The notes under the pieces: model-generated
The model's input: the letters and a program-made list of their open reading frames with translations, nothing else
What the model was told of the DNA's origin: nothing
Databases searched by the model: none
Origin: Lentzea aerocolonigenes
GTDB taxonomy: Bacteria; Actinomycetota; Actinomycetes; Mycobacteriales; Pseudonocardiaceae
Assembly (NCBI RefSeq): GCF_000955955.1
Contig: NZ_JYJG01000119.1
Location: 1 to 58,484, forward strand
Direction: 5' to 3'
Length of the DNA stretch: 58,484 nucleotides
Shown: positions 16,332 through 25,485 of the stretch, piece by piece
How positions within the stretch are numbered: position 1 is the first letter of the stretch
Layout of the letters: every line of letters begins with the position of its first letter
Program-made: the position numbers and the translations under genes

Positions 16332-16351
16332 TTGTCCCCACCTGTGGACAA
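16332..16351. promoter_or_regulatory. Inverted pair of DnaA boxes
   Basis: TTGTCCCCA on the plus strand faces TGTGGACAA, the complement of the consensus TTGTCCACA, two bases apart. One box is perfect, the other has one mismatch. They lie 43 bp upstream of the ffs -10 element. Confidence 0.5.
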
Positions 16352-16364
16352 CACTGTGGGCAAC

Positions 16365-16380
16365 TCGAACACACGTTCGA
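16365..16380. promoter_or_regulatory. LexA (SOS) box over the ffs/dnaX promoter
   Basis: TCGAACACACGTTCGA is a perfect TCGAAC-N4-GTTCGA operator. It covers the -35 position of the promoter whose -10 is TACACT at 16395, so LexA bound here would block ffs transcription and possibly readthrough into dnaX. Confidence 0.75.
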
Positions 16381-16394
16381 TTTAGACCCTTCGC

Positions 16395-16400
16395 TACACT
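16395..16400 (+). promoter_or_regulatory. -10 element of ffs
   Basis: TACACT fits TANNNT and lies six bases before the GGACC that begins the SRP RNA stem. The -35 region is occupied by the LexA box. Confidence 0.55.
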
Positions 16401-16406
16401 AGCGAC

Positions 16407-16497
16407 GGACCTCGTGCGGCACACATCTCGCGAACCTCCCCAGGGCCGGAAGGCAGCAAGGATAAGCGGGCTCTGGTGGGTGCACGGGGTCCCCTTT
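16407..16497 (+). ncRNA. ffs: Bacterial small signal recognition particle RNA (4.5S)
   Basis: The conserved core GGGCCGGAAGGCAGCAAGG, with the GGAA tetraloop and the Ffh-binding internal loops, sits at the tip of a hairpin closed by GGACCTCGTGC at the 5' end and GCACGGGGTCC at the 3' end. A T-run (CCTTTTTC) ends it and serves as terminator. About 90 nt, the usual small SRP RNA. It targets Ffh to nascent membrane proteins. Confidence 0.93.
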
Positions 16498-16529
16498 TTC
16501 TGTCGGGGGTCCCCGGTACTGTCTGCGGC

Positions 16530-18527
16530 GTGGCGCTCGCTCTGTATCGCAAGTACCGTCCGGCCACGTTCTCCGAGGTCGTAGGCCAGGAGCACGTGAC
16601 CGATCCGCTGCGAGTCGCGCTGGCGGCGGGCAGGGTGAACCACGCATACCTGTTCAGCGGCCCGCGCGGCTGTGGCAAGACCTCGTCGGCCCGAATCCTG
16701 GCCCGCTCGCTCAACTGCGTTCAGGGCCCGACGCCCGACCCGTGCGGCGAGTGCAACAGCTGCATCGGCCTGGCCCCCAACGGCACCGGCAGCGTCGACG
16801 TGGTGGAACTCGACGCCGCCTCGCACGGCGGTGTGGAAGACACCCGCGAGCTCCGCGAGAAGGCCTTCTACGCCCCGGCCGAGTCCAAGTACCGCGTCTT
16901 CATCATCGACGAGGCCCACATGGTCACCACGCAGGGCTTCAACGCCCTGCTGAAGATCGTCGAAGAGCCGCCGGACCACCTGATCTTCATCTTCGCCACC
17001 ACTGAGCCGGACAAGGTCCTCCCGACCATCCGCTCCCGCACGCACCACTACCCGTTCCGCCTGATCCCGCCCGGCGTGATGCGCAGCCTGCTGGAACGCA
17101 ACTGCGCCGCGGAAGGCGTGGCGGTGGAGCCCGCCGTGTTCCCCCTGGTCATCCGAGCAGGCGGCGGCTCGGCCCGTGACACCCAGTCGGTCATGGACCA
17201 GCTCCTCTCCGGCGCGGGCCCGGACGGCGTGAAGTACGAACAGGCCATGACGCTGCTGGGCGTCACCGACTCGGCCCTGATCAACGACGTGGTCGACGGC
17301 TTGGCCGCAGGCGACGGCGCAGCGATCTTCGGCACCATCGACCGCCTGGTCGAAGCCGGCCACGACCCGCGCCGCTTCGCCTCGGACCTCCTGGACCGCC
17401 TCCGCGACCTCGTCCTGCTCTGCGCAGTCCCCGACGCGGCCGACCGCAACCTGGTCAGCGCCCCGGAAGACGAGCTGGCCACCATGTCGGCCCAAGCGGA
17501 ACGCCTGGGCCCAGCCGCCCTCACCCGCTACGCCGAAATCGTGCACTCGGGCCTGGTCGAAATGCGCGGCGCCACCGCCCCGCGCCTCCTGCTCGAACTC
17601 CTCGTCTCTCGCATGCTCCTGCCATCAGTGAGCCAGTCGGAAGCCGCCCTCCTGCAACGCCTGGAACAACTGGAACGCCGCCCCCCAGCCGCCATCGCAA
17701 CCTCAGGCGACGCCCCAGCCGCCGTCCCACCGGCAGGCGCCCAGGTCTTCACCCGCAGGTCCCAGCAGCCAGCGCCAGCCGAGCCCTCCCAACCAGAACC
17801 ACCTCGCCAGCCCCAGGCGCCATCCGTTCCCCCTCAGGCAACGCCCGCGGCCCAGCCACCGGCCGCAGTGCCGGCCCAGCCCCAGGAACCTGCCCAGGCT
17901 GCTCCGGCAGACCCGCCGGCCGAGGCCGCCCCAGCGGCCGACGGCACCCTGGACGCAGCAGCGGTGCGCCGACTCTGGTCCGACCTGCTGTCCGCAGTCC
18001 GCGCCTCCAGCCGCAGCACCGAGGCGATGCTGACCAACGCCATGGTCAGCGAGGTGGACGGCAACGTGGTCACCATCGCCCACACCTCGGCACCCTTGGC
18101 CCGCCGCCTCGCCGAACCCCGCAACACCGAGGCAATCGCCAACGCCCTGAACTCCGTCCTGGGCGGCACCTGGCAAGTCCGCTGCATCCACGGCACCCCA
18201 GGCGCGGCCCCCCAAGCGGCCCAACCACAAAAGGTCGCCCGCCCAGCCCCAACCCGCCCAAGCCAGGCCCAGCAACCCCAGTCACGCCAACCAGAACCGC
18301 AACGCCAAGCCCCACCGCGCCCGCCGGCAGACGACGTCCCGCCGCCCCCGGAACCGCCGGAGCCCGACGACCCGCTCCCGCCGGAACCGGACGACGAAGA
18401 AGCGATGCTGGCCGAAGCGGCCCGCCCAGCGGACCCGGACGCAGTGACCAAAGACCTGGACCCCGAAGCAGTGGTGCTCAAACTCCTGGCCGACGAACTT
18501 GGCGCCCGCCCACTGAAAAAGGCCTAG
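16530..18527 (+). CDS. dnaX: DNA polymerase III subunits gamma and tau
   Basis: 665 aa clamp-loader ATPase. GPRGCGKT (44-51) is Walker A, FIIDEAH (124-130) Walker B, and CNSC with neighbouring Cys (63, 72, 75, 78) the zinc module; the AAA+ lid and collar follow to about residue 370, then a long Pro/Ala/Gln-rich linker and a C-terminal tau-like domain. GTG start directly gives ALALYRKYRPATFSEVVGQ, the conserved beginning. TACTGT lies seven bases before the GTG, so dnaX may have its own leaderless promoter in addition to readthrough from ffs. Confidence 0.96.
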   Translation: MALALYRKYRPATFSEVVGQEHVTDPLRVALAAGRVNHAYLFSGPRGCGKTSSARILARSLNCVQGPTPDPCGECNSCIGLAPNGTGSVDVVELDAASHGGVEDTRELREKAFYAPAESKYRVFIIDEAHMVTTQGFNALLKIVEEPPDHLIFIFATTEPDKVLPTIRSRTHHYPFRLIPPGVMRSLLERNCAAEGVAVEPAVFPLVIRAGGGSARDTQSVMDQLLSGAGPDGVKYEQAMTLLGVTDSALINDVVDGLAAGDGAAIFGTIDRLVEAGHDPRRFASDLLDRLRDLVLLCAVPDAADRNLVSAPEDELATMSAQAERLGPAALTRYAEIVHSGLVEMRGATAPRLLLELLVSRMLLPSVSQSEAALLQRLEQLERRPPAAIATSGDAPAAVPPAGAQVFTRRSQQPAPAEPSQPEPPRQPQAPSVPPQATPAAQPPAAVPAQPQEPAQAAPADPPAEAAPAADGTLDAAAVRRLWSDLLSAVRASSRSTEAMLTNAMVSEVDGNVVTIAHTSAPLARRLAEPRNTEAIANALNSVLGGTWQVRCIHGTPGAAPQAAQPQKVARPAPTRPSQAQQPQSRQPEPQRQAPPRPPADDVPPPPEPPEPDDPLPPEPDDEEAMLAEAARPADPDAVTKDLDPEAVVLKLLADELGARPLKKA

Positions 18528-18546
18528 CAAGCTCCACCCGCCAGAC

Positions 18547-18573
18547 GACCCCGACGGTGCCACCGCCGGGGTC
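18547..18573 (+). terminator. Possible terminator after dnaX
   Basis: GACCCCGACGGT pairs with ACCGCCGGGGTC with one mismatch, 12 positions, small loop. No T-run follows, so efficiency is uncertain. The remaining 175 bp before the next gene hold no recognisable feature besides a ribosome binding site. Confidence 0.5.
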
Positions 18574-18748
18574 TCTGCATGTTGGCGGCCCTCAGAAGCT
18601 TCGATCATGAGCCGGCGGTACCTGCGGACGCTGAACCCCGCCCGCCCGCCGAAGGCGGCCCACCCAACATAAGCCCCACCAAAACAGCACCACACCACCA
18701 AACCCGTACGCTGGAAGCCACTCCAAGCCACCCGAGAGAGGACCAGCG

Positions 18749-19072
18749 GTGCAACCCGGTCAGTTCGACATGCAGGCCCTGCTCCAGCAGGCCCAGAACA
18801 TGCAGCAGCAGATGGCAACCGCCCAGGAAGAGCTGGCCAACACCGAGGTAACCGGCAACGCGGGCAACAACCTGGTGACCGCCACGGTCACCGGCGGCGG
18901 CGAACTGGTGAACCTCGCCATCGACCCGAAGATCGTCGACCCGGAAGACGTGGAAACCCTCCAGGACCTGGTGATCGCCGCAATCAAGGACGCCAACCAG
19001 AAGGCCCAGCAGCTGGTGGAGCAGAAGCTCGGCCCACTGGCGCAGGGCGGCCTCGGCGGACTGCTCGGCTAG
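18749..19072 (+). CDS. YbaB/EbfC family nucleoid-associated protein
   Basis: 107 aa, short dimeric DNA-binding protein. Gln-rich N-terminal helix ([16 protein letters not shown]), central strands [22 protein letters not shown] and a C-terminal helix with a Gly-rich tail. dnaX-ybaB-recR order is widely conserved and supports the call. GTG start preceded by GAGAGAGGACC. Recombination-related or chromosome-structuring role is family knowledge. Confidence 0.92.
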   Translation: MQPGQFDMQALLQQAQNMQQQMATAQEELANTEVTGNAGNNLVTATVTGGGELVNLAIDPKIVDPEDVETLQDLVIAAIKDANQKAQQLVEQKLGPLAQGGLGGLLG

Positions 19073-19161
19073 TCGCGCCCGGCTGACAAGTCCAGCCAAC
19101 GCGACCAGTCACCAAGCCCCGCTGACCCACCAGCAAGAACCGGCGAAAAGACGGCAACCGA

Positions 19162-19770
19162 ATGTACGAGGGCCCAGTACAGGACCTGATCGACGAGCTG
19201 GGCAGACTCCCGGGCGTCGGTCCGAAGAGCGCCCAGAGAATCGCCTTCCACCTCCTGGCCACGGAACCGGCTGACATCGAGCGGCTCCAGAGCGCACTCC
19301 AGAAGGTCAAGGAGGGCGTCGTCTTCTGCGACGTCTGCGGCAACGTCTCAGCCGAGACCACCTGCCGAATCTGCCGCGACCCCAAGCGCGACCTCAGTCT
19401 GGTCTGCGTGGTCGAGGAGCCGAAGGACGTCCAGGCCATCGAGCGCACCAGGGAGTTCAAGGGCCGCTACCACGTCCTGGGTGGCGCGCTCGACCCTCTG
19501 AGCGGCGTCGGCCCGGATCAGCTGCGCATCCGCCAGCTGCTCAACCGGATCGGCACGGCCACCGACGGTGTGGACATCTCCGAGGTCATCATCGCCACGG
19601 ATCCCAACACCGAGGGCGAGGCCACCGCCACCTACCTCGTCCGGATGCTGCGGGACTTCCCAGGGCTGAGCGTCACGAGGCTGGCCAGCGGCCTGCCGAT
19701 GGGCGGCGACCTGGAGTTCGCGGACGAACTCACCCTGGGGCGTGCGCTATCTGGTCGCCGGAGCATGTGA
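19162..19770 (+). CDS. recR: Recombination mediator protein RecR
   Basis: 202 aa. Helix-hairpin-helix ([20 protein letters not shown]), Cys4 zinc finger (C56, C59, C68, C71), and Toprim domain ([23 protein letters not shown]) in the canonical order; acts with RecO/RecF in RecA loading at gaps. The C-terminus ends [11 protein letters not shown] as in orthologues. The stop overlaps the ATG of the kinase-like gene (ATGA). Confidence 0.96.
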   Translation: MYEGPVQDLIDELGRLPGVGPKSAQRIAFHLLATEPADIERLQSALQKVKEGVVFCDVCGNVSAETTCRICRDPKRDLSLVCVVEEPKDVQAIERTREFKGRYHVLGGALDPLSGVGPDQLRIRQLLNRIGTATDGVDISEVIIATDPNTEGEATATYLVRMLRDFPGLSVTRLASGLPMGGDLEFADELTLGRALSGRRSM

Positions 19771-20288
19771 ACAGCGCTCCACCGCGACTGGGCGACACCC
19801 GCCTGGTCGCGGTGGACGGGCCGACGGGCGCGGGCAAGTCGACGTTCGCCGAGAACCTCGCCGGGCAGCTCGGCGCCCAGCTGATCAAGACCGACCACTT
19901 CGCGACGTGGGAGGACCCGACGACGTTGTGGTGGCCGAAACTGACTCGAGTGCTCGACGCCATCGAAAACGGCCAGGAAGCCCGCTATCGGCTCACGGAC
20001 TGGTCCGCGGGCTTTCCACGCGAGGACGAAGGCCAGGAGGTCACGGTCCATCCACAAAGGACCATCATCCTGGAGGGGTTCTCCTCAGCGAGGAAAGCCA
20101 TTGCCCACCAGCTGAGTCTCGCGATCTTCATCGAACACGGAGACGAGCGCCAGCGGCTGGAACGCGTCGTGGCGAGGGATGGCGAACGCCACCGCCATCA
20201 CTTCATCCTCTGGCAGCAGTACGAACGAGGCTGGTTCGCGGTCGACGAGACCAGGGCCAGAGCGGACTACGTCGTCACTTCGAGCTGA
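19767..20288 (+). CDS. Uridine-kinase-like P-loop NTPase
   Basis: 173 aa. GPTGAGKST (18-26) is the Walker A of the uridine kinase family; [18 protein letters not shown] gives the acidic substrate-side residue and [13 protein letters not shown] the Walker-B-like strand. Smaller than bacterial Udk (about 210 aa), so substrate assignment is loose. Translation is coupled to recR by ATGA. Its last 22 bp overlap the convergent SARP gene. Confidence 0.75.
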   Translation: MNSAPPRLGDTRLVAVDGPTGAGKSTFAENLAGQLGAQLIKTDHFATWEDPTTLWWPKLTRVLDAIENGQEARYRLTDWSAGFPREDEGQEVTVHPQRTIILEGFSSARKAIAHQLSLAIFIEHGDERQRLERVVARDGERHRHHFILWQQYERGWFAVDETRARADYVVTSS

Positions 20289-23200
20289 GCCTGGACCACC
20301 ACGGCCTCCGGCGTTCCGATCGAGCTGAACACCTCCAAGGACGACGCCCAGTACCCACGAGCGGCGTCCACCTCACCCAAGGCTGCCGACGCATCGCCGG
20401 CCAGCTGCAAGGCACGTCCGTAAACCCAGCGGTGCCCGGAATCCGACCCGACGGCAGAGGCCCGCAAAGCGCACTCAAGGGCGCCGGCGGCGTCCGAGGT
20501 GTCGAGGTGCGTGCGCCCGAGCACGAGCAGCACCTCCATCTCCGCCAACCGGAACTGCGACCGCCCGGCTTCGACCAACGCCGAGGTCGCCGTGGCCAAC
20601 GCCTCCTCGTAACGGCCGGCGCCGCGGTACGCCGAGGCCAGACCGCGACGGGCCGAGCAGGTGCCCCACGAGTAGCCGGTCTCCTGAGCGATCGCCAGCG
20701 CGGACGAGAACTGCTCGATCGCCTCGTCCAGACGGCCCGCACCCTCCAAAGCACGCCCGAGCAGGTTCTGCGCGTCGCAAACGCTCTTGGCGTTCTCGAG
20801 GTCCTGCGCGATCTGCATGGCCAGTGAGGCCTCGACAGCAGCCTCGTCGTAGCGGCCGCGCATGATCAGCGTGATGGCCATGCCCTCGTGCATGGTGTGG
20901 CCGAAGTTGCGGGCGGCCGCACGTTCGTACAGCTCGCTCGCCCGCGCGAAGTAGGACGCGCCGCGCTCCGGCTCGCCGCGCCACGCGTGCACCTCTCCCA
21001 GCGCGCGCATCGAGTTGGCCTGCAGCGTCCACGAGTCGAGGCGGGTGGCGTCCTCCAGCGCCTCCTCGAACGTCGACGCCGCGCGGTCCAGCTGGCCGAG
21101 CTGCATGTAGACGCCGCCGAGGTTGAACAGGGCGTTGGCGAGCACCTGGGGCGCACGGACGCGGCGGGCGATCACCAAAGCCCGCTCGAGGTGGTCTGCG
21201 GCGTGCTCCAGCTCGCCCAGGTCGATGTACACAGACCCGGCGTTCGACAGCACGGCGGCCTCGGCTTCTGGCAGGTCGATGTGTTCCTGGAGAGCGATGG
21301 CCTGCTGGTAGTAGCCCAACGCGTTCCGGTGCTGCCCGGTCACCCAGTACAGCGTCCCCAACGACGACAGCATCGCGAGCTGCCCCAGCTCATCCCGCGG
21401 CGCGCGAGCCCCGAGCAGCCCGGCCTTCGCGGTCTCACGCCACTCCGCGGTCAGGCTCTGCGTGTAGAAGTAGCCGCGCAGGGCATCGGCCAGCTGCCAC
21501 GGCGAGTTGTCGGGATCGCGCTCGACCGCGTGCGCGACCAGGGCCACCAGGTTCGCGCGCTCCACGTCCAGCCACGTCAACGCCTCGGTGGAGGTGGAGA
21601 ACGTCCGCGGCACCACGCCGTCCAACGGCGCCGGACGCGGGAAGCGGAACAGGGTCGACTTCATCGCGGACGTGGCGTTGTCGACCGAGCGCACAGCCCA
21701 GTCCACCAGTCGCCGCAACGCCAGCCGGGAGTCCGCACGGCCTTCCTCGAACGCCAGCCGCTCGGCCGCGTAGTCGCGCAGCAGGTCGTGGAACTGGTAC
21801 CGCGACGGCGCGTGGTTCGCGATCAGGTTCGCGGTGGCCAGCCGGTCGAGCCGCCGGCGAGCGTCCTGAGTGGTCAGTCCAGAAAGAGCAGCCGCCATCT
21901 CGGGCGTGAAGTCCGTGCCGGGAACCAATGACAGCAACCGGAACATCTGCGCGAGCTCGGGCTTCAAGGCGGTGTAGGACAGATCGAACGCCGCGTGCAC
22001 CGCGACCCGTTCGTCGCCCTCGACCGCCAGAGCCGCCAGCCGATTGCCCGCCCGGAGCTCCTCCACGTAGTCCGCGATGGACAGCTCCGGACGCGACACG
22101 AGGTTCGCGGCTGCGATACGCAAAGCCAATGGCAGGTGCGCGCACAACACGGCCAGCTCCGCGGCGGCTTCCTCCTGGAAAGCCACCTCGTCCGCACCCA
22201 GGATCCCGGCCAGCAGCGCCTTGGTCTCGCTCCAGTCCAGCACGTCCAACCGCACGTTCGACGCCGCATGCGACACCGCGAGCCCGCGCAACGTGTCCCG
22301 CGAGGTCACCAGCACCGCACAACCGGGTGAACCAGGGAGAAGAGGCCGGATCTGCTCGGCTGAAGACGCGTTGTCCAGCAACAACAGCACGCGCTGACCG
22401 GTCAACGTCGACCTGAACATCGCCTCCTGCTCGTCCTGGTCGAGCGGAACCTGATCAGGCTCGGTCCCCAGCGCGCGCAGGAACCGCGGCAGCACGTCGA
22501 CCGCGCTCAGCGGCGGCCCAGGAGCGTATCCGCGCAGGTTGACGTACAGCTGCCCGTCCGGGAAGTCCGCCCGCATCCGGTGCGCCGCGTGCACGGCCAG
22601 CGCCGTCTTCCCGACTCCGGGAGGCCCGGCCAGCGTGACCACCGGCACACCCTGCGCGGTCCGCAGCAGAGCCACGATCAACGACACGGCCTCGTCACGC
22701 CCGACGAAGTCCGGAATATCGGCGGGCAGCTGCGACGGCACGACCCGCTCCGGCTTGGCGGCCACGACGGGCGCGCCGGCGGAAGCACTCGCCACCGAGT
22801 CGATCGACCCGGACAGCACCTGGCTGTGCACGCGCCGCAGCTCGTCGCCGGGATCGATGCCCAGCTCGTCGCCCAGCAACCGCGAAACCCGCTGGTAGGC
22901 GGCCAGCGCCTCGCTCTGCCGGCCGGACCGGTACAGCGCCACCATCAGCTGCGCCCAGAACCGTTCGCGCAACGGGTGTTCGCTGGTCAGCCGCGACAGC
23001 TCCGCCACCAGCTCACCGTGGCGGCCCAGTTCGAGATCGACCTCGACCCGGCGCTCCAGCACGTGCAGGCGGCGTTCGTTCAACCGCGGCACCTCGTCGC
23101 GGTGCAGGATCTCCGACGGCACGTCGACCAGCGCCGGACCCCGCCAGAGTCCCAGCGCGGCGGCGAACGCGGCCGAGGCGGCCTGCAGGTTGCCCGCGGC

Positions 23201-23545
23201 GCGCTCCAGCTCGCCCTGCTCGATCAACGGCTCGAAGCGCATCAGGTCGATCGTCTTCTCGTCGACGTCGATCAAATATCCGTCTGGAACGGTTCTGATC
23301 GGCACCGACGGCCCGAGCAGCTGTCTGAGGCGCATCACGTAGGTCTGCAGAGTCGCGCGGGCACGGGCCGGCGGGTCGTCGCCCCACACGTTCCCGGCGA
23401 GCTCGTCCACGGACACCGAACTGCCCGCACGCAGCAACAACGACACCAGCAGCGCCCGCTGACGACCGGCGCGCACCAGCAGTGGTTCGGAGTCGAGGAG
23501 TACCTGCAGAGGGCCGAGGACGCGGAACTCGACCTGCCTGCTCAT
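20267..23545 (-). CDS. AfsR/SARP family transcriptional regulator with NB-ARC and TPR domains
   Basis: 1092 aa. An OmpR-like winged helix (1-95; GRQRALLVSLLLRAG, TLQTYVMRLRQLLG), a bacterial transcriptional activation domain (about 98-245; FWAQLMVALYRSGRQSEAL, LGDELGIDPGDELR), an NB-ARC ATPase (about 280-560; Walker A GPPGVGKT at 307-314, VLLLLDNASS Walker B) and C-terminal TPRs (about 690-1085). The layout equals AfsR of Streptomyces, a pleiotropic activator. ATG preceded by GGAGGAGG. No biosynthetic cluster is next to it; the divergent peptide importer is a possible target. Confidence 0.93.
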   Translation of the reverse strand: MSRQVEFRVLGPLQVLLDSEPLLVRAGRQRALLVSLLLRAGSSVSVDELAGNVWGDDPPARARATLQTYVMRLRQLLGPSVPIRTVPDGYLIDVDEKTIDLMRFEPLIEQGELERAAGNLQAASAAFAAALGLWRGPALVDVPSEILHRDEVPRLNERRLHVLERRVEVDLELGRHGELVAELSRLTSEHPLRERFWAQLMVALYRSGRQSEALAAYQRVSRLLGDELGIDPGDELRRVHSQVLSGSIDSVASASAGAPVVAAKPERVVPSQLPADIPDFVGRDEAVSLIVALLRTAQGVPVVTLAGPPGVGKTALAVHAAHRMRADFPDGQLYVNLRGYAPGPPLSAVDVLPRFLRALGTEPDQVPLDQDEQEAMFRSTLTGQRVLLLLDNASSAEQIRPLLPGSPGCAVLVTSRDTLRGLAVSHAASNVRLDVLDWSETKALLAGILGADEVAFQEEAAAELAVLCAHLPLALRIAAANLVSRPELSIADYVEELRAGNRLAALAVEGDERVAVHAAFDLSYTALKPELAQMFRLLSLVPGTDFTPEMAAALSGLTTQDARRRLDRLATANLIANHAPSRYQFHDLLRDYAAERLAFEEGRADSRLALRRLVDWAVRSVDNATSAMKSTLFRFPRPAPLDGVVPRTFSTSTEALTWLDVERANLVALVAHAVERDPDNSPWQLADALRGYFYTQSLTAEWRETAKAGLLGARAPRDELGQLAMLSSLGTLYWVTGQHRNALGYYQQAIALQEHIDLPEAEAAVLSNAGSVYIDLGELEHAADHLERALVIARRVRAPQVLANALFNLGGVYMQLGQLDRAASTFEEALEDATRLDSWTLQANSMRALGEVHAWRGEPERGASYFARASELYERAAARNFGHTMHEGMAITLIMRGRYDEAAVEASLAMQIAQDLENAKSVCDAQNLLGRALEGAGRLDEAIEQFSSALAIAQETGYSWGTCSARRGLASAYRGAGRYEEALATATSALVEAGRSQFRLAEMEVLLVLGRTHLDTSDAAGALECALRASAVGSDSGHRWVYGRALQLAGDASAALGEVDAARGYWASSLEVFSSIGTPEAVVVQAQLEVTT

Positions 23546-23761
23546 GCGACCTCCTCCGCGTGTCGTTGTTGTTTCTACAGCCTAGGAGAGCGTTCGACGC
23601 ATCTGCCGTGCTCACGTTGGGTCAGCGGGCATGCGCCGGACGTATCAGAATGCCTGGTCTAGTGGCCGGATCGTGACCTGACTTACCTCGGAGGGGGTAT
23701 GTGCAACGGTTATGGTCGGCGACCACACCGTGAGATGTGCGGATTGTCCAAGGGGTGTTTG

Positions 23762-25441
23762 ATGGTCCACTCAGTAACGGCTCGCCGCCGTTGGGTTGCC
23801 GCGATCGGCTTCCTCAGCGTCAGCGCGCTGGCCCTGTCCGGTTGCGCGCAATCCCAGCGCGACTCTGGTGGTGGCGGCAAGGAGGGCGGCACGCTCACCT
23901 TCGGCGCTGCCGGCGCACCGAAGCTCTTCGACCCGTTCTACGCGACGGACGGCGAGACCTTCCGGGTCGCTCGCCAGATGTACGAGGGTCTCGTCGGCTT
24001 CAAGCCTGGTACTGCCGAGGTGGAGCCCGCGCTGGCCACCAAGTGGGAGTCGAGCTCCGACGCGAAGACGTGGACGTTCACCCTCAAGGAGGGCGTGAAG
24101 TTCCACGACGGCACTGCCTTCAACGCCGAGGCCGTCTGCTTCAACTTCGAGCGCTGGTACAACCAGAAGGGCGCCGGCCAGTCCGACGCCGTCTCGCAGT
24201 ACTGGCTGGACAACTTCGGCGGGTTCAAGGACACGCCGGACAAGCCCTCGCTGTACAAGTCGTGCACGGCCAAGGACGCGAAGACCGCGGTCATCGAACT
24301 CGCTGAGGTCAACTCGCAGTTCCCCGACGTCCTCGGCTTCACCTCGTTCTCGATGTCGAGCCCCGAGGCGCTGAAGAAGTACGACGCGGACAACGTCCAG
24401 GCCGCCGGTGACGCGTTCACCTACCCGGCTTACGCGAACGAGCACCCGACCGGCACGGGCCCGTTCAAGTTCAGCAAGTACGACAAGGCCAACAACACCG
24501 TGGAGCTCGTCCGCAACGACGACTACTGGGGTACCAAGGCCAAGCTGGACAAGATCGTCTTCAAGATCATCCCGGACGAGACCGCCCGCAAGCAGGCGAT
24601 CAAGGCCGGCGACATCGACGGTTACGACCTGCCGAACGCGGCTGACTGGGCCGGCCTGAAGTCCGACGGCTTCAACGTCGCGATCCGTCCGGCGTTCAAC
24701 GTCTTCTACATGGGCATCAACCAGAAGAACAACCCGAAGCTCGCCGACCTCAAGGTCCGCCAGGCCCTGCAGTACGCGATCAACCGCGAGCAGCTGGTCA
24801 AGTCGCAGCTGCCGGAAGGTGCCAAGGTCGCGACGCAGTTCATGCCGGACACCGTCGCCGGCTACAACAAGGACCTGAAGGCCGTCCCGTACGACCTGGA
24901 CAAGGCCAAGTCGCTGCTGGCAGAGGCCGGCGCGTCCGACCTGACGCTGAAGTTCTACTGGCCGTCCGAGGTCACCCGCCCGTACATGCCGTCCCCGAAG
25001 GACCTGTTCGGCGCGATCTCCGGCGACCTGCAGAAGGCCGGCATCAAGATCGACGTGGTCACCAAGCCGTGGAACGGTGGCTACCTGACCGACGTCGACC
25101 AGGGCATCCCGGACCTGTTCCTGCTCGGCTGGACCGGTGACAACGGCCAGCCCGTCAACTGGGTCGGCACCTTCTTCGGCCGCACCGACAACCGCTTCCA
25201 CACCGGTGTGTCCGCGTGGGGCAAGACGCTCGCCGACGACCTGGCCAAGGCGAACGCCGAGCCGGACAAGGACAAGCGCAAGTCGCTCTACGAGGACCTG
25301 AACAAGCGGATCATGGAGGAGTACCTCCCCGCGATCCCGATCTCGCACTCCCCGCCCGCTCTGGTGTTGAAGTCGGACATCAAGGGTGTCGTCCCGAGCC
25401 CGTTGACCGACGAGAAGTTCGGCTCGGCCTCCAAGGGCTGA
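23762..25441 (+). CDS. Peptide ABC transporter substrate-binding lipoprotein (family 5)
   Basis: 559-aa lipoprotein: MVHSVTARRR, hydrophobic segment, lipobox LSGC with Cys28. Then the SBP family 5 fold: GGTLTFGAAGAPKLFDP, KWESSSDAKTWTFTLKEGVKFHDGT and WYNQKGAGQ. Binds peptides or similar ligands outside the membrane and hands them to the two permeases that follow. AAGGGGTG before this ATG decides the start against two earlier in-frame ATGs. First gene of a five-gene importer operon; the 216 bp upstream, shared with the divergent SARP gene, hold no further gene. Confidence 0.93.
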   Translation: MVHSVTARRRWVAAIGFLSVSALALSGCAQSQRDSGGGGKEGGTLTFGAAGAPKLFDPFYATDGETFRVARQMYEGLVGFKPGTAEVEPALATKWESSSDAKTWTFTLKEGVKFHDGTAFNAEAVCFNFERWYNQKGAGQSDAVSQYWLDNFGGFKDTPDKPSLYKSCTAKDAKTAVIELAEVNSQFPDVLGFTSFSMSSPEALKKYDADNVQAAGDAFTYPAYANEHPTGTGPFKFSKYDKANNTVELVRNDDYWGTKAKLDKIVFKIIPDETARKQAIKAGDIDGYDLPNAADWAGLKSDGFNVAIRPAFNVFYMGINQKNNPKLADLKVRQALQYAINREQLVKSQLPEGAKVATQFMPDTVAGYNKDLKAVPYDLDKAKSLLAEAGASDLTLKFYWPSEVTRPYMPSPKDLFGAISGDLQKAGIKIDVVTKPWNGGYLTDVDQGIPDLFLLGWTGDNGQPVNWVGTFFGRTDNRFHTGVSAWGKTLADDLAKANAEPDKDKRKSLYEDLNKRIMEEYLPAIPISHSPPALVLKSDIKGVVPSPLTDEKFGSASKG

Positions 25442-25485
25442 GCGCGGACTAGCTCCCACCACAAGAGAACAACGGGGTAGCTCAA

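Larger units (their letters stand above)
15972..16385 (+). pseudogene. Truncated maleylpyruvate isomerase family fragment
   Basis: 137-aa frame with LVDFLVHGQDIARPLGR and a shortened end PALPASDLLMLATGRE that match the middle and end of MDMPI-type proteins, but about 70 N-terminal residues and a roughly 20-residue internal block are missing. Its last codons run through two DnaA boxes and a LexA box of the ffs promoter region, which suggests the 3' end is not natural. It overlaps the sigma gene by four bases, so it may still be translated; a residual function cannot be excluded. Confidence 0.55.

Noticed and set aside
16332..16380. Possible replication origin at the DnaA box pair
   Set aside because: Only two boxes, no AT-rich unwinding region and no dnaA/dnaN genes; regulatory role is more plausible.
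15888..17546. Long open frame antisense to ffs, dnaX and the upstream fragment (552 aa)
   Set aside because: Lies antisense to clearly functional dnaX and the SRP RNA, has a composition typical of the shadow frame in high-GC DNA and no recognisable domain.
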